Source: GCA-2697345 sp002697345 (lineage in GTDB: Bacteria > Pseudomonadota > Alphaproteobacteria > Rhodobacterales > Rhodobacteraceae). Taken from it: DNA of 64,000 nt. Both the position numbers and the translations under genes were made by a program. Positions 9,139 through 19,157 of this stretch are shown here, in pieces. The stretch is from assembly GCA_943787605.1 (NCBI GenBank), contig CALSNB010000001.1, forward strand, positions 372,001 to 436,000, read 5' to 3'. The notes beneath the pieces were generated by a model that was not told the DNA's origin, made no database searches, and saw only the letters and a list, made by a program, of their open reading frames with translations. Numbering within the stretch: the stretch's first letter is position 1; every line of letters begins with the position of its first letter.

Positions 9139-10500
9139 TTATTTAAGTGAAAGCTTGTTAATGAAGGCATTTATATCCTCGAACTCCGTAATCTCTATTA
9201 ACGACTGCTCTACTTTTTTCTTTCCTTTTGAAATAATTGCCCCCTTGAAACCAAGTTTCTTAGCTTCTCTTATACGGTTTTCAACTTGAGAAACAGGACG
9301 AAGGGACCCAGACAGACTAATTTCTCCAAAAATAATTGTATTTAAAGGTAATACAATACCCTGCTTTGAAGAAATGATTGCAGCAGCTATTGCTAAGTCT
9401 GCTGCAGGCTCAGAAACTCTCAATCCCCCGGCAACATTTAAATATACATCATAATTAGAAAATTGAATTTTGCAATGAGCCTCAAGTACGGCCAAGATAG
9501 TTGCTAACCTACCACCATCTATACCAACTACCGTCCTTCTCGCTTGAGAGTGGGGGGAGGGAGAAACAAGAGCCTGTATCTCCGACAGGACTGTTCTAGT
9601 TCCTTCTATTCCAGCAAAAATAGCCGACCCAGGAGTAGATTTGTCTCGATCGCCAATAAACATTGCAGATGGATTTTGCACTTCTATGAGACCGGCGCCA
9701 GTCATTTCAAAAACACCAATTTCATCAGTTGCACCAAATCGATTTTTTACCGCTCGTAGGATTCTAAAGTTATGGCTTCGCTCTCCTTCGAAATAAAGAA
9801 CGGTATCAACCATATGTTCGACCACCCTTGGGCCCGCTAGTTGGCCATCTTTTGTTACATGACCAACTAAGACGATAGATGTGTTTCGAGTTTTTGCAAA
9901 AGTTATTAACTCATGTGAAGCTACTCTGACCTGAGATACTGAGCCCGGTGCACTGTCTAAGTTGTCTGACCAAATTGTTTGAATAGAGTCAATTATTGCT
10001 AAATTTGGTTTCAAAGAATCTAATGTTGTTAGAATATTTCTAAGGTTAGTTTCAGCAGCTAATTTTAATGGGCTTTCTTGGAGCTTTAGTCGTTTAGCTC
10101 TGAGTCGTATTTGGTCTACGGCTTCTTCACCAGAGATATAAAGAACATCTAATCCAAGTCTTGAAAATCTCGCAGCGGCCTGGAGTAGTAAAGTCGATTT
10201 CCCAATCCCAGGATCTCCTCCAACTAAAATAGCTGATGAATCGACTAGACCTCCGCCCAAGACACGATCTAACTCTTTAACCCCAGATAGAGTTCTGTCT
10301 GGAGTTTTGTCCGTTGCAGATAATTTAGAAAACTTGATTATCTCACCCCGTGCACTTCCAATAGAGCTATTTCTTGGGCCAGATGAGAGAGGAACTTCTT
10401 GGAGTATTGTATTCCAGGCTTTGCAATTATCACATTGGCCAGACCATTTTCCAAAATTTGTTCCGCATTGACTGCATGAAAATAAAAGTTGTTTTACCAT
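9139..10500 (-). CDS. radA: DNA repair protein RadA
   Basis: A RecA-like ATPase that promotes branch migration and processing of recombination intermediates. The N-terminal C4 zinc finger (CSQCGTNFGKWSGQCDNC) starts near residue 9. It is followed by Walker A GGDPGIGKSTLLLQ, the RadA-specific KNRFG motif, and a C-terminal Lon-like domain. I choose the ATG at 10500 (453 residues) over an upstream candidate at 10569, because it has a GGTGAGAG ribosome-binding site and starts just before the zinc finger as in other RadA proteins. Confidence 0.96.
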   Translation of the reverse strand: MVKQLLFSCSQCGTNFGKWSGQCDNCKAWNTILQEVPLSSGPRNSSIGSARGEIIKFSKLSATDKTPDRTLSGVKELDRVLGGGLVDSSAILVGGDPGIGKSTLLLQAAARFSRLGLDVLYISGEEAVDQIRLRAKRLKLQESPLKLAAETNLRNILTTLDSLKPNLAIIDSIQTIWSDNLDSAPGSVSQVRVASHELITFAKTRNTSIVLVGHVTKDGQLAGPRVVEHMVDTVLYFEGERSHNFRILRAVKNRFGATDEIGVFEMTGAGLIEVQNPSAMFIGDRDKSTPGSAIFAGIEGTRTVLSEIQALVSPSPHSQARRTVVGIDGGRLATILAVLEAHCKIQFSNYDVYLNVAGGLRVSEPAADLAIAAAIISSKQGIVLPLNTIIFGEISLSGSLRPVSQVENRIREAKKLGFKGAIISKGKKKVEQSLIEITEFEDINAFINKLSLK

Positions 10501-10614
10501 TCGGAAACTCTCACCTAAGCTTGATCTAGACAGCAAGCACATTTTCATATTTATTAGACTACTTATCAAGATATATTCATTTTAGTATATTAGTACTTTC
10601 AGTCTTTACTTTTT

Positions 10615-11361
10615 TTAGTAATTATTTGAGATAGGACCATTAGCCAGACCATTTATAAATTGATCTACCATTTGGTTTCCTGAGTTATCCAAGTGATTGA
10701 TTTCACCTTTCCATTGAACTTTACCTGAGTCTAGCATTGCGACATCATCAGCTATTATTCGAGTTGAATTGATGTCATGGGTTATAGTTATTGCGGTTAC
10801 CCCCATCTCAACGACAATTTCTCTAATTAATCTGTTTATTACGTTAGCCATTATTGGGTCTAGGCCAGTAGTTGGTTCGTCAAAAAAAATAACTTTAGGA
10901 TCACCAGCGATAGCTCTAGCTAATGCGACTCTCTTTTGCATACCTCCAGAGAGCTCACTTGGGTATAGATCTATTATGTCACTATTTAAGCCGACGAGCT
11001 TCAGTTTTTCAGAGGCAAGTTGTTTAGCATCAGATCGAGAAATCTTTTGATTACCTCTCAATAAACGGAAAGAAATGTTTTCCCAAATAGGTATACTATC
11101 AAAAAGTGCTCCACCTTGAAAAAGCATTCCAAACTGATCATAAAATGTTTTGTTGTTTTTATTACTATTCTCTATTTTATTTATATGTATTGTGCCTTCG
11201 TCATAGTTTTCTAAGGCTAATATACATTTTATTAATACTGACTTACCTGTTCCAGACCTACCTATTATTACTAGACTACTGCCTTCATTAATCTTTAAAT
11301 TTACGCCTGTTAAGATTTTCTTTTTACCAAATGATTTTTTTACACCCTCTAATACTATCAT
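10615..11361 (-). CDS. mlaF: MlaF-like ABC transporter ATPase (phospholipid transport)
   Basis: A 248-residue ATPase with Walker A GRSGTGKSVLIKCIL near residue 34, signature ELSGGMQKRVALARAIAG and Walker B VIFFDEPTTGLDP. This SGGMQKR form is typical of the Mla/Mkl subfamily, which moves phospholipids between the membranes to keep the outer membrane asymmetric. It starts one base after the mlaE stop, so the two are co-translated. The MlaD and MlaC partners are not in the window. Confidence 0.92.
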   Translation of the reverse strand: MIVLEGVKKSFGKKKILTGVNLKINEGSSLVIIGRSGTGKSVLIKCILALENYDEGTIHINKIENSNKNNKTFYDQFGMLFQGGALFDSIPIWENISFRLLRGNQKISRSDAKQLASEKLKLVGLNSDIIDLYPSELSGGMQKRVALARAIAGDPKVIFFDEPTTGLDPIMANVINRLIREIVVEMGVTAITITHDINSTRIIADDVAMLDSGKVQWKGEINHLDNSGNQMVDQFINGLANGPISNNY

Positions 11362-11362
11362 T

Positions 11363-12130
11363 TTAAAAAAGTGCTCCCGTTAAAACAAAATTTGCTACTA
11401 ATATAAATATTGCAGCTGCTTCTACTGATGATCTTGTTGCCTCACCAACGCCACGAGCCCCTTGACCAGAGTGGATGCCAAAATAACAACCCATTAGGGA
11501 TGCTATTCCACCAAAGGCGGATGCTTTAATAAGACTTGATGTGATATCTGAAAGTTCGAGAAAACTTACTGTACTTTGTAAATAGCTAATCCAGTTAAAG
11601 TCTAAGGCACGAGTGGAAACTATATAACCTCCGAAAATACCAATAATATTACCAATGCTAACTAGAATTGGTAACACAATTATTGCAGCAAGGATTCTAG
11701 GGATTACTAGGTATTTTATGGGATTAGTCGAGAGAGTTTTAAGAGCGTTTAATTGTTCAGTTACTTTCATCGTAGCAATTTCAGCAGCTATAGAAGAAGT
11801 GACCCTAGCCGCAATCATTAAGCCCACTAAAACGGGTCCTAACTCTCGCACAAGCCCAATTGCAACAATTTGAGGCACTACTGCCTCAGCGTTAAATCTT
11901 GCGCCTCCTGCGAATATTTGCAGAGCTAGTGCTCCTCCTGTGAAAAAAGTGGTTAACCCAACAACTGGTAATGAGAAGTACCCTATATTAATTAATGAGT
12001 GACCTAATTCTTTGAAATAAAATGGTCGAGTTAAGAGATTTGCTAAAATATTCGCTATAAACAGAAACACCCGTCCAATACCAGAAAGGGCATGTAAAGT
12101 AGTTTTTCCAATTCCACGTATAAAAATCAT
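11363..12130 (-). CDS. mlaE: MlaE-like ABC transporter permease
   Basis: A 255-residue permease with five to six hydrophobic helices. Family signatures include TTFFTGGALALQIF near residue 60 and the conserved LGPVLVGLMIAARVTSSIAAEIATMKVTEQL block around residue 100-130. It forms the membrane channel of the phospholipid transporter with MlaF. Its start overlaps the alr stop by four bases, so alr-mlaE-mlaF form a tightly coupled operon. Confidence 0.93.
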   Translation of the reverse strand: MIFIRGIGKTTLHALSGIGRVFLFIANILANLLTRPFYFKELGHSLINIGYFSLPVVGLTTFFTGGALALQIFAGGARFNAEAVVPQIVAIGLVRELGPVLVGLMIAARVTSSIAAEIATMKVTEQLNALKTLSTNPIKYLVIPRILAAIIVLPILVSIGNIIGIFGGYIVSTRALDFNWISYLQSTVSFLELSDITSSLIKASAFGGIASLMGCYFGIHSGQGARGVGEATRSSVEAAAIFILVANFVLTGALF

Positions 12131-13146
12131 TTGTAGATCCGACTATATCTGTTTCCAAGAGAAGTTAGAATTTCGTGACCAATTGTGTTTGATATTTCGG
12201 CAATCTGATCTATAGATTGAGATGGGCCAATAAAGTTTAGATAATTAGGTTCATCTTCTAATTTACTAATATCTACTGTTATTAAGTCCATTGATATCCT
12301 TCCGACTACTCGACAAGGAATTCCGTCATGATAAAAAATGGCTTTATTTGATAAACTTCTTATTATGCCGTCTGCATAGCCGGCAGATATTGTAGCTATT
12401 GTCATTTTCTTTTTTGCTATAAACGACGCGCCGTAGCCAATGCTCTCCCCTTTATTAATTACCTTTGTTTGAATTACTGGGATATCTAACGACACAACAT
12501 GTTCAGAGTCAGAGAATGGAAACCCTCCATAGAGACCAATACCTGGTCGGGTTAGATCAAAGTGGTAGTTGTCTCCTAGTAATATACCAGCGGTAGCTGA
12601 AAGTGATCGTGGTATATTAAGATCGGAAGTCATTTGAAGGAACTTATTTAATTGTTTTTTGTTTTCATGGTTTGATGGCTCATCCGCGCATGCCAAGTGA
12701 CTCATAATAAAATCTGCACCTGTTGCCAACTCTTTTACCCAATCATTTGATGTAACCCCGAGACGATTCATTCCAGTGTCGATTTGGATTGCAAAGGGAA
12801 GTTCGCGAGATTGTGAATGATGACGGTTTAACTGGACTATTGAATTTAGGATTGGCCTCGCCTCTAAATCAATAAATTTCTTAGTGTCACCCTCTAAATG
12901 TCCAGAAAATACATATATTTCTGGAGATTTTCCTAAGGTTTCTCGAATGATCTCAGCTTCATTTATTGTTGCAACAAAAAACTTTCGAACACCGTTAGTT
13001 GCTAACAGTTTTACAATTTCCTTTGAACCCAGTCCATAAGCGTTAGCCTTAACAACTGAACCTGTTTCAGATGTCGATAAGCGTTGTAATTTTTTTAAAT
13101 TATTAATTAACGCTTGCTTGTTAATTGTTAGGTGACCGGAACACAT
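12127..13146 (-). CDS. alr: Alanine racemase
   Basis: A PLP-dependent racemase that makes D-alanine for peptidoglycan. The PLP lysine is in VVKANAYGLGSKE near residue 35. The GIGLYGGFP and SIGYGASF segments and the catalytic tyrosine region SAGYADG are conserved. I choose the ATG at 13146 (339 residues), preceded by GGAAAG; a TTG at 13167 in the same frame would add seven residues. It overlaps mlaE by four bases and follows the RND pump gene by 37 bases. Confidence 0.94.
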   Translation of the reverse strand: MCSGHLTINKQALINNLKKLQRLSTSETGSVVKANAYGLGSKEIVKLLATNGVRKFFVATINEAEIIRETLGKSPEIYVFSGHLEGDTKKFIDLEARPILNSIVQLNRHHSQSRELPFAIQIDTGMNRLGVTSNDWVKELATGADFIMSHLACADEPSNHENKKQLNKFLQMTSDLNIPRSLSATAGILLGDNYHFDLTRPGIGLYGGFPFSDSEHVVSLDIPVIQTKVINKGESIGYGASFIAKKKMTIATISAGYADGIIRSLSNKAIFYHDGIPCRVVGRISMDLITVDISKLEDEPNYLNFIGPSQSIDQIAEISNTIGHEILTSLGNRYSRIYK

Positions 13147-13182
13147 TTTAGAAACATTTCTTTCCAAAGTTAATTTAAATTA

Positions 13183-16100
13183 TTATTTTTTAAAAAATTT
13201 AATTTGTTTAAATTTATAGATTGGATTCACATTCTCCCGAGATTTTACATCATTTTCAGGAAACTCCCACAATAAAATCGGGTTTGACAATTTTTTTGAT
13301 AAACTCGCTAGTGTTATATCCCTTGATGATTTTGAGTCACGCCCCATACCTAATGAAATTAAATGTTTTAAAGAGGCGTATGCTCCTGCTGTTATCCAGA
13401 CTCTTAAAGCGAGGAGAGCGGGCGTGAGAAATAAAGTTAGGACTGTTGATACGCCTAAACCAAAAACAACGGCAGTCGCTAATTGCTTCCACCAGAGTGC
13501 TGTTGGTGAGTCTATAGTATAACCTCCATTAAGAAAATCGAGTGAAAGTCCAAACATCATAGGTGTAAGACCTGCCATAGTTGTTACAGTAGTGAGTAGT
13601 ACTGGTCGAATTCGTGCCTCAGAAGTGCGTATAACTGCCTCTATTTTCGGCATATATTGCGAATACTCTGAATAAGTGTCTATTAAGACAATGTTATTAT
13701 TAACTACAATGCCTGCCAATGCCACTATACCGGTTCCGGTCATTATGATTGAGAAGGTCTGGTCCATGACTAACATACCTATTAGTACCCCTGAAGTCGA
13801 TAAAACTACTGCAAGTAGAACTAATGCTGAATTATAAAAGCTATTAAACTGAGCTAAAAGAATAATAAACATTAAACCGAGTGCGGCTGCAAAAGCTGAA
13901 CTCAAGAAAGCCTGACTTTCCTCTTGTTCAGCAGTATCTCCAGCCCATTCAAAATTTATATTGGATTTAAAAGGCCGATCCTCTACTATCCACTTTGTTA
14001 TATATTCTATACGTTCATTTGCGTTTAACGGGGCACCATTTTCATTAAGTAAACCAGGTGCTATATCAGCCTTTATATCAAAATAGCGAGACTGATTTAT
14101 GCGGTCTATTCTATCTAACCTGGGGACAACTTTCTTGCTAATAAACTGAGATAAAGGAATTAGGCCATCACGTGTACGAACTTTTAAGCTATCTAAAGTT
14201 GAAAGAACTCTTTGATCCTTTGGAAGTCTTACACGAATGTCAATTTCTTCTTCGGAGGTGCTGACCCTCATTGTATCTAACAAAAGACCTCTTGTTATCA
14301 ATTGAACCATTGCTCCTACCATATTAACGTCAGCTCCATATCGTCCTGCTGCCTCAACATCCACATTCAATTCCCAATCTATACCAGGAAGAGGTAGAGT
14401 ATCTTCGATGTCAATTAATCCTTGGGTGTTATTAAATTTTGTTCTGGCTAAAATAGTAGCATTTTTTAAGTCATTCCAATTATTGCCAGTTAAACGCAAG
14501 TTTACCGGTTTACCTTGAGCCGGTCCTCTGTCCTGAGATTGAATCTCTGTTTTTATGCCTGGTATGCGTGACATTTTAACTCTAGCTTCTTGAAGGATTT
14601 CTAAATCGTCTCGTCTACTCCCCCAAGGAGCTAATTCAATTTGAATTTTACCGATCGTATCAAGAGGTGTGGAGATGCCGCCATCATTTGCTCTAAGTCC
14701 ACCCTCAGCAGCAAATGCGAATACGGCAGTAATACCCTTTATTGATAATAGCTGATCTTCAACTTGTCGTGTTAGTGCATCTTTTTCTTGAAGACTAAGG
14801 TTTCCTCTGGCTCTGACATAGACGATGGCTTGTTCAGTTTCGGATTCAACAAAAAATTCAACACCATTGTTGTTTGCTTTAAAAATACTGAAAGTTGAGA
14901 TAATAAAAAAACTTACTAGTCCGATTGCAACTAAGGGCATTATTGGATTGCCAACGATAAATTTTGTGAAATGACCAAACAAGGTTCGTTTATAACCTCC
15001 AGAGATTCCCTTTTGAGGGTTACGTATTGAAATTGCCCCCATTGCAATGGAAACCATTGTTGCCATTGTTACGAAAAATAGTACTGCTAAAAGACTTTTA
15101 ACAAATGGAGGGATTCCAGTTGAAATAAAAATATACTCTGAATTTAATAACTGCATACAAGATATAAACAGCCCAAAAAAAGAAATTAAAAAGAAACATA
15201 GCCTTGCTAGGTAGCTGAAGCTACGCAACCATAAAGAAATCCCCGAAAAGAACTGACTTATAACACCTGTTACTCCACCTAATACTGGTAGGTAAATTAG
15301 TGCTACAATTAAAGAAGCGCTTAGAACAAAGATAAGAGTTATTGGGAGCATTCCCATAAATTGACCAGGAACCCCGGGCCAGAATAACATAGGCAAAAAT
15401 GCACAAAGTGTGGTAGCTGTAGAGCTCACAATTGGCCAAAACATTCTTTTAGCAGCGTCAGAATATGCTTTCATAGGCTGAATGCCTTCTTGTAGTCTTC
15501 GATCAGCATATTCGACAACTACTATAGCGCCATCTACTAACATGCCTACAGACAAGATAAGTCCAAACATCACAATATTTGATACTGTAATTCCCATTAT
15601 CCCAAGTAGGATAAAGCATAGTAGAAAAGATGTAGGAATTGAAAATCCAACTAATAGTGCCGAGCGAGCACCCAAAGAAGCAAGTACAACTATCATTACC
15701 AGTGCTATCGCTGTTAAGACTGATCCCTCTAGTTGTCTAACCATACTTCCTACATTTGTTGATTGATCAAATGTTACGTCTACCTTGACCGAGTTTCTTA
15801 GATCTTCTGGCCATTTTTCGACGGCATCAAAAACCTGTTGTCTAACTAATGCGCTTGTATCTATAATATTAAAACCTTTTCTTTTGACCACCTGAAGCGC
15901 TATTGTATCTTTGCCGTTAAAACGAGCTGTCCCGGTTCTATCTTCGAAGGTTAACCTAATTTTGGCAAGCTCTCCTAAAGTAACGACTCTGTCGCCATTA
16001 ACCTTAATCGGCAGTTCGTAAACATCTCTCGGATTATCAAATGAGGATGGAATTTTTATTGCATAAGCCCCTTGGGAGGTTTCTATTTTTCCTGCGGCTA

Positions 16101-16737
16101 CTAATAAATTATTATTGTTCACAACAGAAATTAGGTCAGATGCGGAAACGTTGTAAGCCTCTAAAGCTAAAGGGTTTATAATTACCTCTAGCATTTCATC
16201 ACGGTGACCAGAGAGACTAACTTCTAAAATTTCTGGAAGAGTTTCAATAATCGTTTGTAACTCTTTTGCCGATTTTAGTAGTGTCCTTTCGGGTAGATTT
16301 CCTGAAATTGAGACTATAGCAATCGGGAATTCAGAAAAATTAATCTCATTTACAGAATATTGTTTGGCTCCAGAAGGAAATTCAGCTTCAGCTTGAGTCA
16401 TTTTGTCTCTAACATCTGCTAGCACTTTTATTTTATTCCAACCGAACTCAAACTCTAAGGCAATACCAGCGTAGCCTTCAGATGCATTTCCAGTAATTTT
16501 TTTTAGACCATCTAGGTCTTGAAGTTTAGACTCCATAACTTTTACGAGCAGTCTTTCACTATCCTCGGCTGATATTCCAGGGAATGGTACTGATATAAAA
16601 AGTGCTGGTATTTCAATGTCTGGCTCACCTTCTTTGGGCAAACCAAAATATGCAGCCCACCCAATTATAATTGACATTGCTATGAATGCTATTATCATTC
16701 TTGCCCGCTGGCTCGCCCAATCGACAATTCCAATCAT
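13183..16737 (-). CDS. RND-family efflux pump, inner-membrane transporter
   Basis: A large 1184-residue RND (AcrB/HAE1-like) proton-driven exporter. It shows the typical duplicated plan: a first helix (MIGIVDWASQRARMIIAFIAMSII), a periplasmic porter domain, a membrane block with GMLVDGAIVVVEYADRR near residue 400, then a second porter domain and a second membrane block with GIVVNNNIVLIDTYSEY. It pairs with the adaptor gene three bases upstream. The long connector between the halves and the C-terminal tail after the last helix are larger than in AcrB. No outer-membrane TolC partner is in the window. The substrate is unknown. Confidence 0.93.
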   Translation of the reverse strand: MIGIVDWASQRARMIIAFIAMSIIIGWAAYFGLPKEGEPDIEIPALFISVPFPGISAEDSERLLVKVMESKLQDLDGLKKITGNASEGYAGIALEFEFGWNKIKVLADVRDKMTQAEAEFPSGAKQYSVNEINFSEFPIAIVSISGNLPERTLLKSAKELQTIIETLPEILEVSLSGHRDEMLEVIINPLALEAYNVSASDLISVVNNNNLLVAAGKIETSQGAYAIKIPSSFDNPRDVYELPIKVNGDRVVTLGELAKIRLTFEDRTGTARFNGKDTIALQVVKRKGFNIIDTSALVRQQVFDAVEKWPEDLRNSVKVDVTFDQSTNVGSMVRQLEGSVLTAIALVMIVVLASLGARSALLVGFSIPTSFLLCFILLGIMGITVSNIVMFGLILSVGMLVDGAIVVVEYADRRLQEGIQPMKAYSDAAKRMFWPIVSSTATTLCAFLPMLFWPGVPGQFMGMLPITLIFVLSASLIVALIYLPVLGGVTGVISQFFSGISLWLRSFSYLARLCFFLISFFGLFISCMQLLNSEYIFISTGIPPFVKSLLAVLFFVTMATMVSIAMGAISIRNPQKGISGGYKRTLFGHFTKFIVGNPIMPLVAIGLVSFFIISTFSIFKANNNGVEFFVESETEQAIVYVRARGNLSLQEKDALTRQVEDQLLSIKGITAVFAFAAEGGLRANDGGISTPLDTIGKIQIELAPWGSRRDDLEILQEARVKMSRIPGIKTEIQSQDRGPAQGKPVNLRLTGNNWNDLKNATILARTKFNNTQGLIDIEDTLPLPGIDWELNVDVEAAGRYGADVNMVGAMVQLITRGLLLDTMRVSTSEEEIDIRVRLPKDQRVLSTLDSLKVRTRDGLIPLSQFISKKVVPRLDRIDRINQSRYFDIKADIAPGLLNENGAPLNANERIEYITKWIVEDRPFKSNINFEWAGDTAEQEESQAFLSSAFAAALGLMFIILLAQFNSFYNSALVLLAVVLSTSGVLIGMLVMDQTFSIIMTGTGIVALAGIVVNNNIVLIDTYSEYSQYMPKIEAVIRTSEARIRPVLLTTVTTMAGLTPMMFGLSLDFLNGGYTIDSPTALWWKQLATAVVFGLGVSTVLTLFLTPALLALRVWITAGAYASLKHLISLGMGRDSKSSRDITLASLSKKLSNPILLWEFPENDVKSRENVNPIYKFKQIKFFKK

Positions 16738-16740
16738 CTT

Positions 16741-18231
16741 TTAATTCTCCGAATATGAAATAATAATTTCAACATCATCAGTAAGATACTCTTGTCCAAT
16801 AATAATTATTTCCTCCTCCGCATTTAATCCAGACACCCAGACACCTTTAGTAGTATCTCTAATTAATTGTACTGGTTTGAATTCAGATTTATTTCTGGTC
16901 GCGATACGGACGCCCATTTCCCCTGAAGAGTTTAGCGTAAGAGATGAAGCTGGTATCAAGTGAGCTGTTTCTCCATCTGATACTACACTTATCTCTACTG
17001 TTTGGCCATCTATCAGCACACCTGACGAGTTATCGATAGAAACCTCCAATCGAAAGGTTCGCGTTGCTGTATCAGCTGATTTTGAGATAAAAGTTACTTT
17101 GCCGGTAGCTTTTTGACCGGCTGAAGTTACACCATATGATTTTGCCCCAAGCTTAATTTGGGATACACTATTTTCGGAAACAAAGCCAACTAGCTTAACT
17201 GTACTGAGGTCGACTATTGTCGCGCACAAAGAACCTGGCTGCATTAAACTACCTAATTCAGCTGTATTGGTCTCTAAATAACCTGAAAATGGAGCATGTA
17301 TTTCTAATCGACTTAATTCTTTCTTTACTGCTGCTACAGAAGATTCAGCTGATCCGACAAGTGCTTTAGCCGAAAGTACACCTGCTTTTGCCGTCTCGAC
17401 ATTCGCAATAGCCGACTTAATTCTTGCTTTTGTTGCTTCAACACCAGCTTTAGCTGTTTCGATCGTGGCTATTGCCGATTTAATTCTTGCTTTTGCAGTT
17501 GTCACGCCCACTTTTGCAGTTTCTAGATTTGCAATGGCTTGTTGTTTTAAAGCCTCGTTTGAAGCAAGGCGAGATTCTGAGGCATAACCTCCAGCCTTTA
17601 GTTTCTTGGCTGCGCTATAATTAATTTTTGCTTCCACCAAACGAGCTTCAGCTTCTTTAACGCGACTATTTGATTCTGGTATTCTAGCATTGGCTTCAAT
17701 TAAAACAGCTTCACTCTCGATTACCCTACTATTTGCTTCTGGTATTCGAGCCATTGCCTCACTTAGTTTCGCTTTGGCATCTGTTACTTGGCTATCAGCT
17801 TGAGGTACTCGTGCTTTTGCTTCATCGAGTCTTGACATTACGTTGGTTAGATCGATTAACTTTGTGCCAGGGTCAAGTTCACAGAGAATTTGATCTTTTT
17901 GGATTTTACTTCCTTTTTTAAGAGGTGATGAAACTATTAACCCAGTTGTTTGAGATCTTACGTTTACTTGCCGTGCGGCCTCAGACCGACCTCTTAAGAT
18001 AATCATTTTGTCTAAGTCTTTTGCAATTGATTTTTTTACAACTACTGAAAACAATTTACTAGACTTATCAGCGGTACTTTTTAAATTTTCTTTAGTTATT
18101 AAAATTTCGTTTTTTAGGCCATCGGGAGTTGGTTTAAGTTGTGAAAAGCTCATTAAACGATCACGCTCAAATATTAAGAGATATAAAGCCGCTGAGACTA
18201 ACAGCGCAACAGTTATAGAGAATATCCTCAT
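16741..18231 (-). CDS. RND efflux periplasmic adaptor with an unusually repetitive hairpin
   Basis: A membrane-fusion adaptor of 496 residues. It has an N-terminal membrane helix (SITVALLVSAALYLLIF), a biotinyl-lipoyl half-motif (GLIVSSPLKKGSKI), a long alpha-hairpin of about residues 130-300, the second lipoyl half (LEIHAPFSGYLETN) and beta-barrel domains. The hairpin is made of alanine-rich repeats such as ARIPEANSRV and ETAKAGVEATKARIKSAIA, longer and more regular than in AcrA. It is the first gene of the minus-strand run that continues into alr, mlaE, mlaF and radA. Confidence 0.92.
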   Translation of the reverse strand: MRIFSITVALLVSAALYLLIFERDRLMSFSQLKPTPDGLKNEILITKENLKSTADKSSKLFSVVVKKSIAKDLDKMIILRGRSEAARQVNVRSQTTGLIVSSPLKKGSKIQKDQILCELDPGTKLIDLTNVMSRLDEAKARVPQADSQVTDAKAKLSEAMARIPEANSRVIESEAVLIEANARIPESNSRVKEAEARLVEAKINYSAAKKLKAGGYASESRLASNEALKQQAIANLETAKVGVTTAKARIKSAIATIETAKAGVEATKARIKSAIANVETAKAGVLSAKALVGSAESSVAAVKKELSRLEIHAPFSGYLETNTAELGSLMQPGSLCATIVDLSTVKLVGFVSENSVSQIKLGAKSYGVTSAGQKATGKVTFISKSADTATRTFRLEVSIDNSSGVLIDGQTVEISVVSDGETAHLIPASSLTLNSSGEMGVRIATRNKSEFKPVQLIRDTTKGVWVSGLNAEEEIIIIGQEYLTDDVEIIISYSEN

Positions 18232-18448
18232 TTAAATTTAAAAACCTTTTGTTAATGATCATAGATTCTATCGATATTTCGATGAGTTTTATGTATTAAT
18301 TAGATGTTTACTAGGGAGAGATTAATTAATTAAATTATTTATGTTTTGTGTAAGTTTTACAAATATCTTTTTTAGATAAATACTGGATAAAATTTTACAA
18401 GGTATACATAAAAATAAAACGAAGTTTAATTTACTAGCAAAATTATTT

Positions 18449-18476
18449 TTGACAGAGTAAGAGTATACCTTATAGG
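18449..18476 (+). promoter_or_regulatory. Candidate promoter of the yfgM-bamB-der operon
   Basis: TTGACA at 18449-18454 is followed after 16 bases by TATAGG at 18471-18476. The distance to the translation start at 18507 is about 30 bases. A Shine-Dalgarno AGGAGA at 18496-18501 precedes the TTG start codon. The perfect -35 box makes this one of the better promoter candidates in the window. Confidence 0.55.
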
Positions 18477-18506
18477 TATATATATTTTATATTTCAGGAG
18501 ATTGGT

Positions 18507-19157
18507 TTGAGTAATAACGAAAGTTTTATACAAGAGGTTTCAGAAGAGGTACGTAGAGACCGATTATATCGAATTCTAAAAAGATGGGGTTGGATTGGTA
18601 TAGCCGTAATTGTCGCTTTAGTTGGGGGTGCTTCGTTTAATGAATGGAATAAAGATTCAAAAATGAATTCCGCTCGCAATCTAGGAGATAGAGTTCTCTC
18701 AGCAGTTAGTAACAAAGATCCAATTGAACTCAAAGAGATTGAAACTTCAAATATATCTCAAGATATTTTTATTAAAAATTTATTATCAGCAATTTTACTT
18801 TCTGATAATAAACTAGACGCTTCAAAGAAGGCTTTAGAAGAAATACGAGACTTACCTGGGATAACAAAAACTTACCGAGAATTAAATGCGTTTAAATTGG
18901 GACTTCTTTTACTTAAGGAAGACAGTTTAACTAGTGACGAGCGTTTCGGTGTTTTTGAGGAGTTGGTTGAGCCGGGGTCACCTTTTAGATTACTAGCTAA
19001 AGAACAACAAGCACTAATACTTATTGAACAAGGTAAGCTTGAATTAGCTATTAAAGCCCTTACGGAGATAAGTGTTGATTCTGAAACTACTGCCTCCCTT
19101 AAACGAAGGGTGACACAGTTACGTATTTCATTAGGTAGCGATCCAAACGATCAATAA
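18507..19157 (+). CDS. YfgM-like TPR protein with one membrane helix
   Basis: A 216-residue protein with a short cytoplasmic N-terminus rich in charged residues, one membrane segment (WIGIAVIVALVGGASFNEW, about residues 32-50) and a periplasmic helical region of TPR-21/YfgM type. In E. coli YfgM is an ancillary SecYEG-associated protein that links to periplasmic chaperones and BamB. The gene starts at TTG with AGGAGA five bases upstream. Its TAA stop shares one base with the ATG of bamB (TAATG), so the two are coupled. Confidence 0.85.
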   Translation: MSNNESFIQEVSEEVRRDRLYRILKRWGWIGIAVIVALVGGASFNEWNKDSKMNSARNLGDRVLSAVSNKDPIELKEIETSNISQDIFIKNLLSAILLSDNKLDASKKALEEIRDLPGITKTYRELNAFKLGLLLLKEDSLTSDERFGVFEELVEPGSPFRLLAKEQQALILIEQGKLELAIKALTEISVDSETTASLKRRVTQLRISLGSDPNDQ

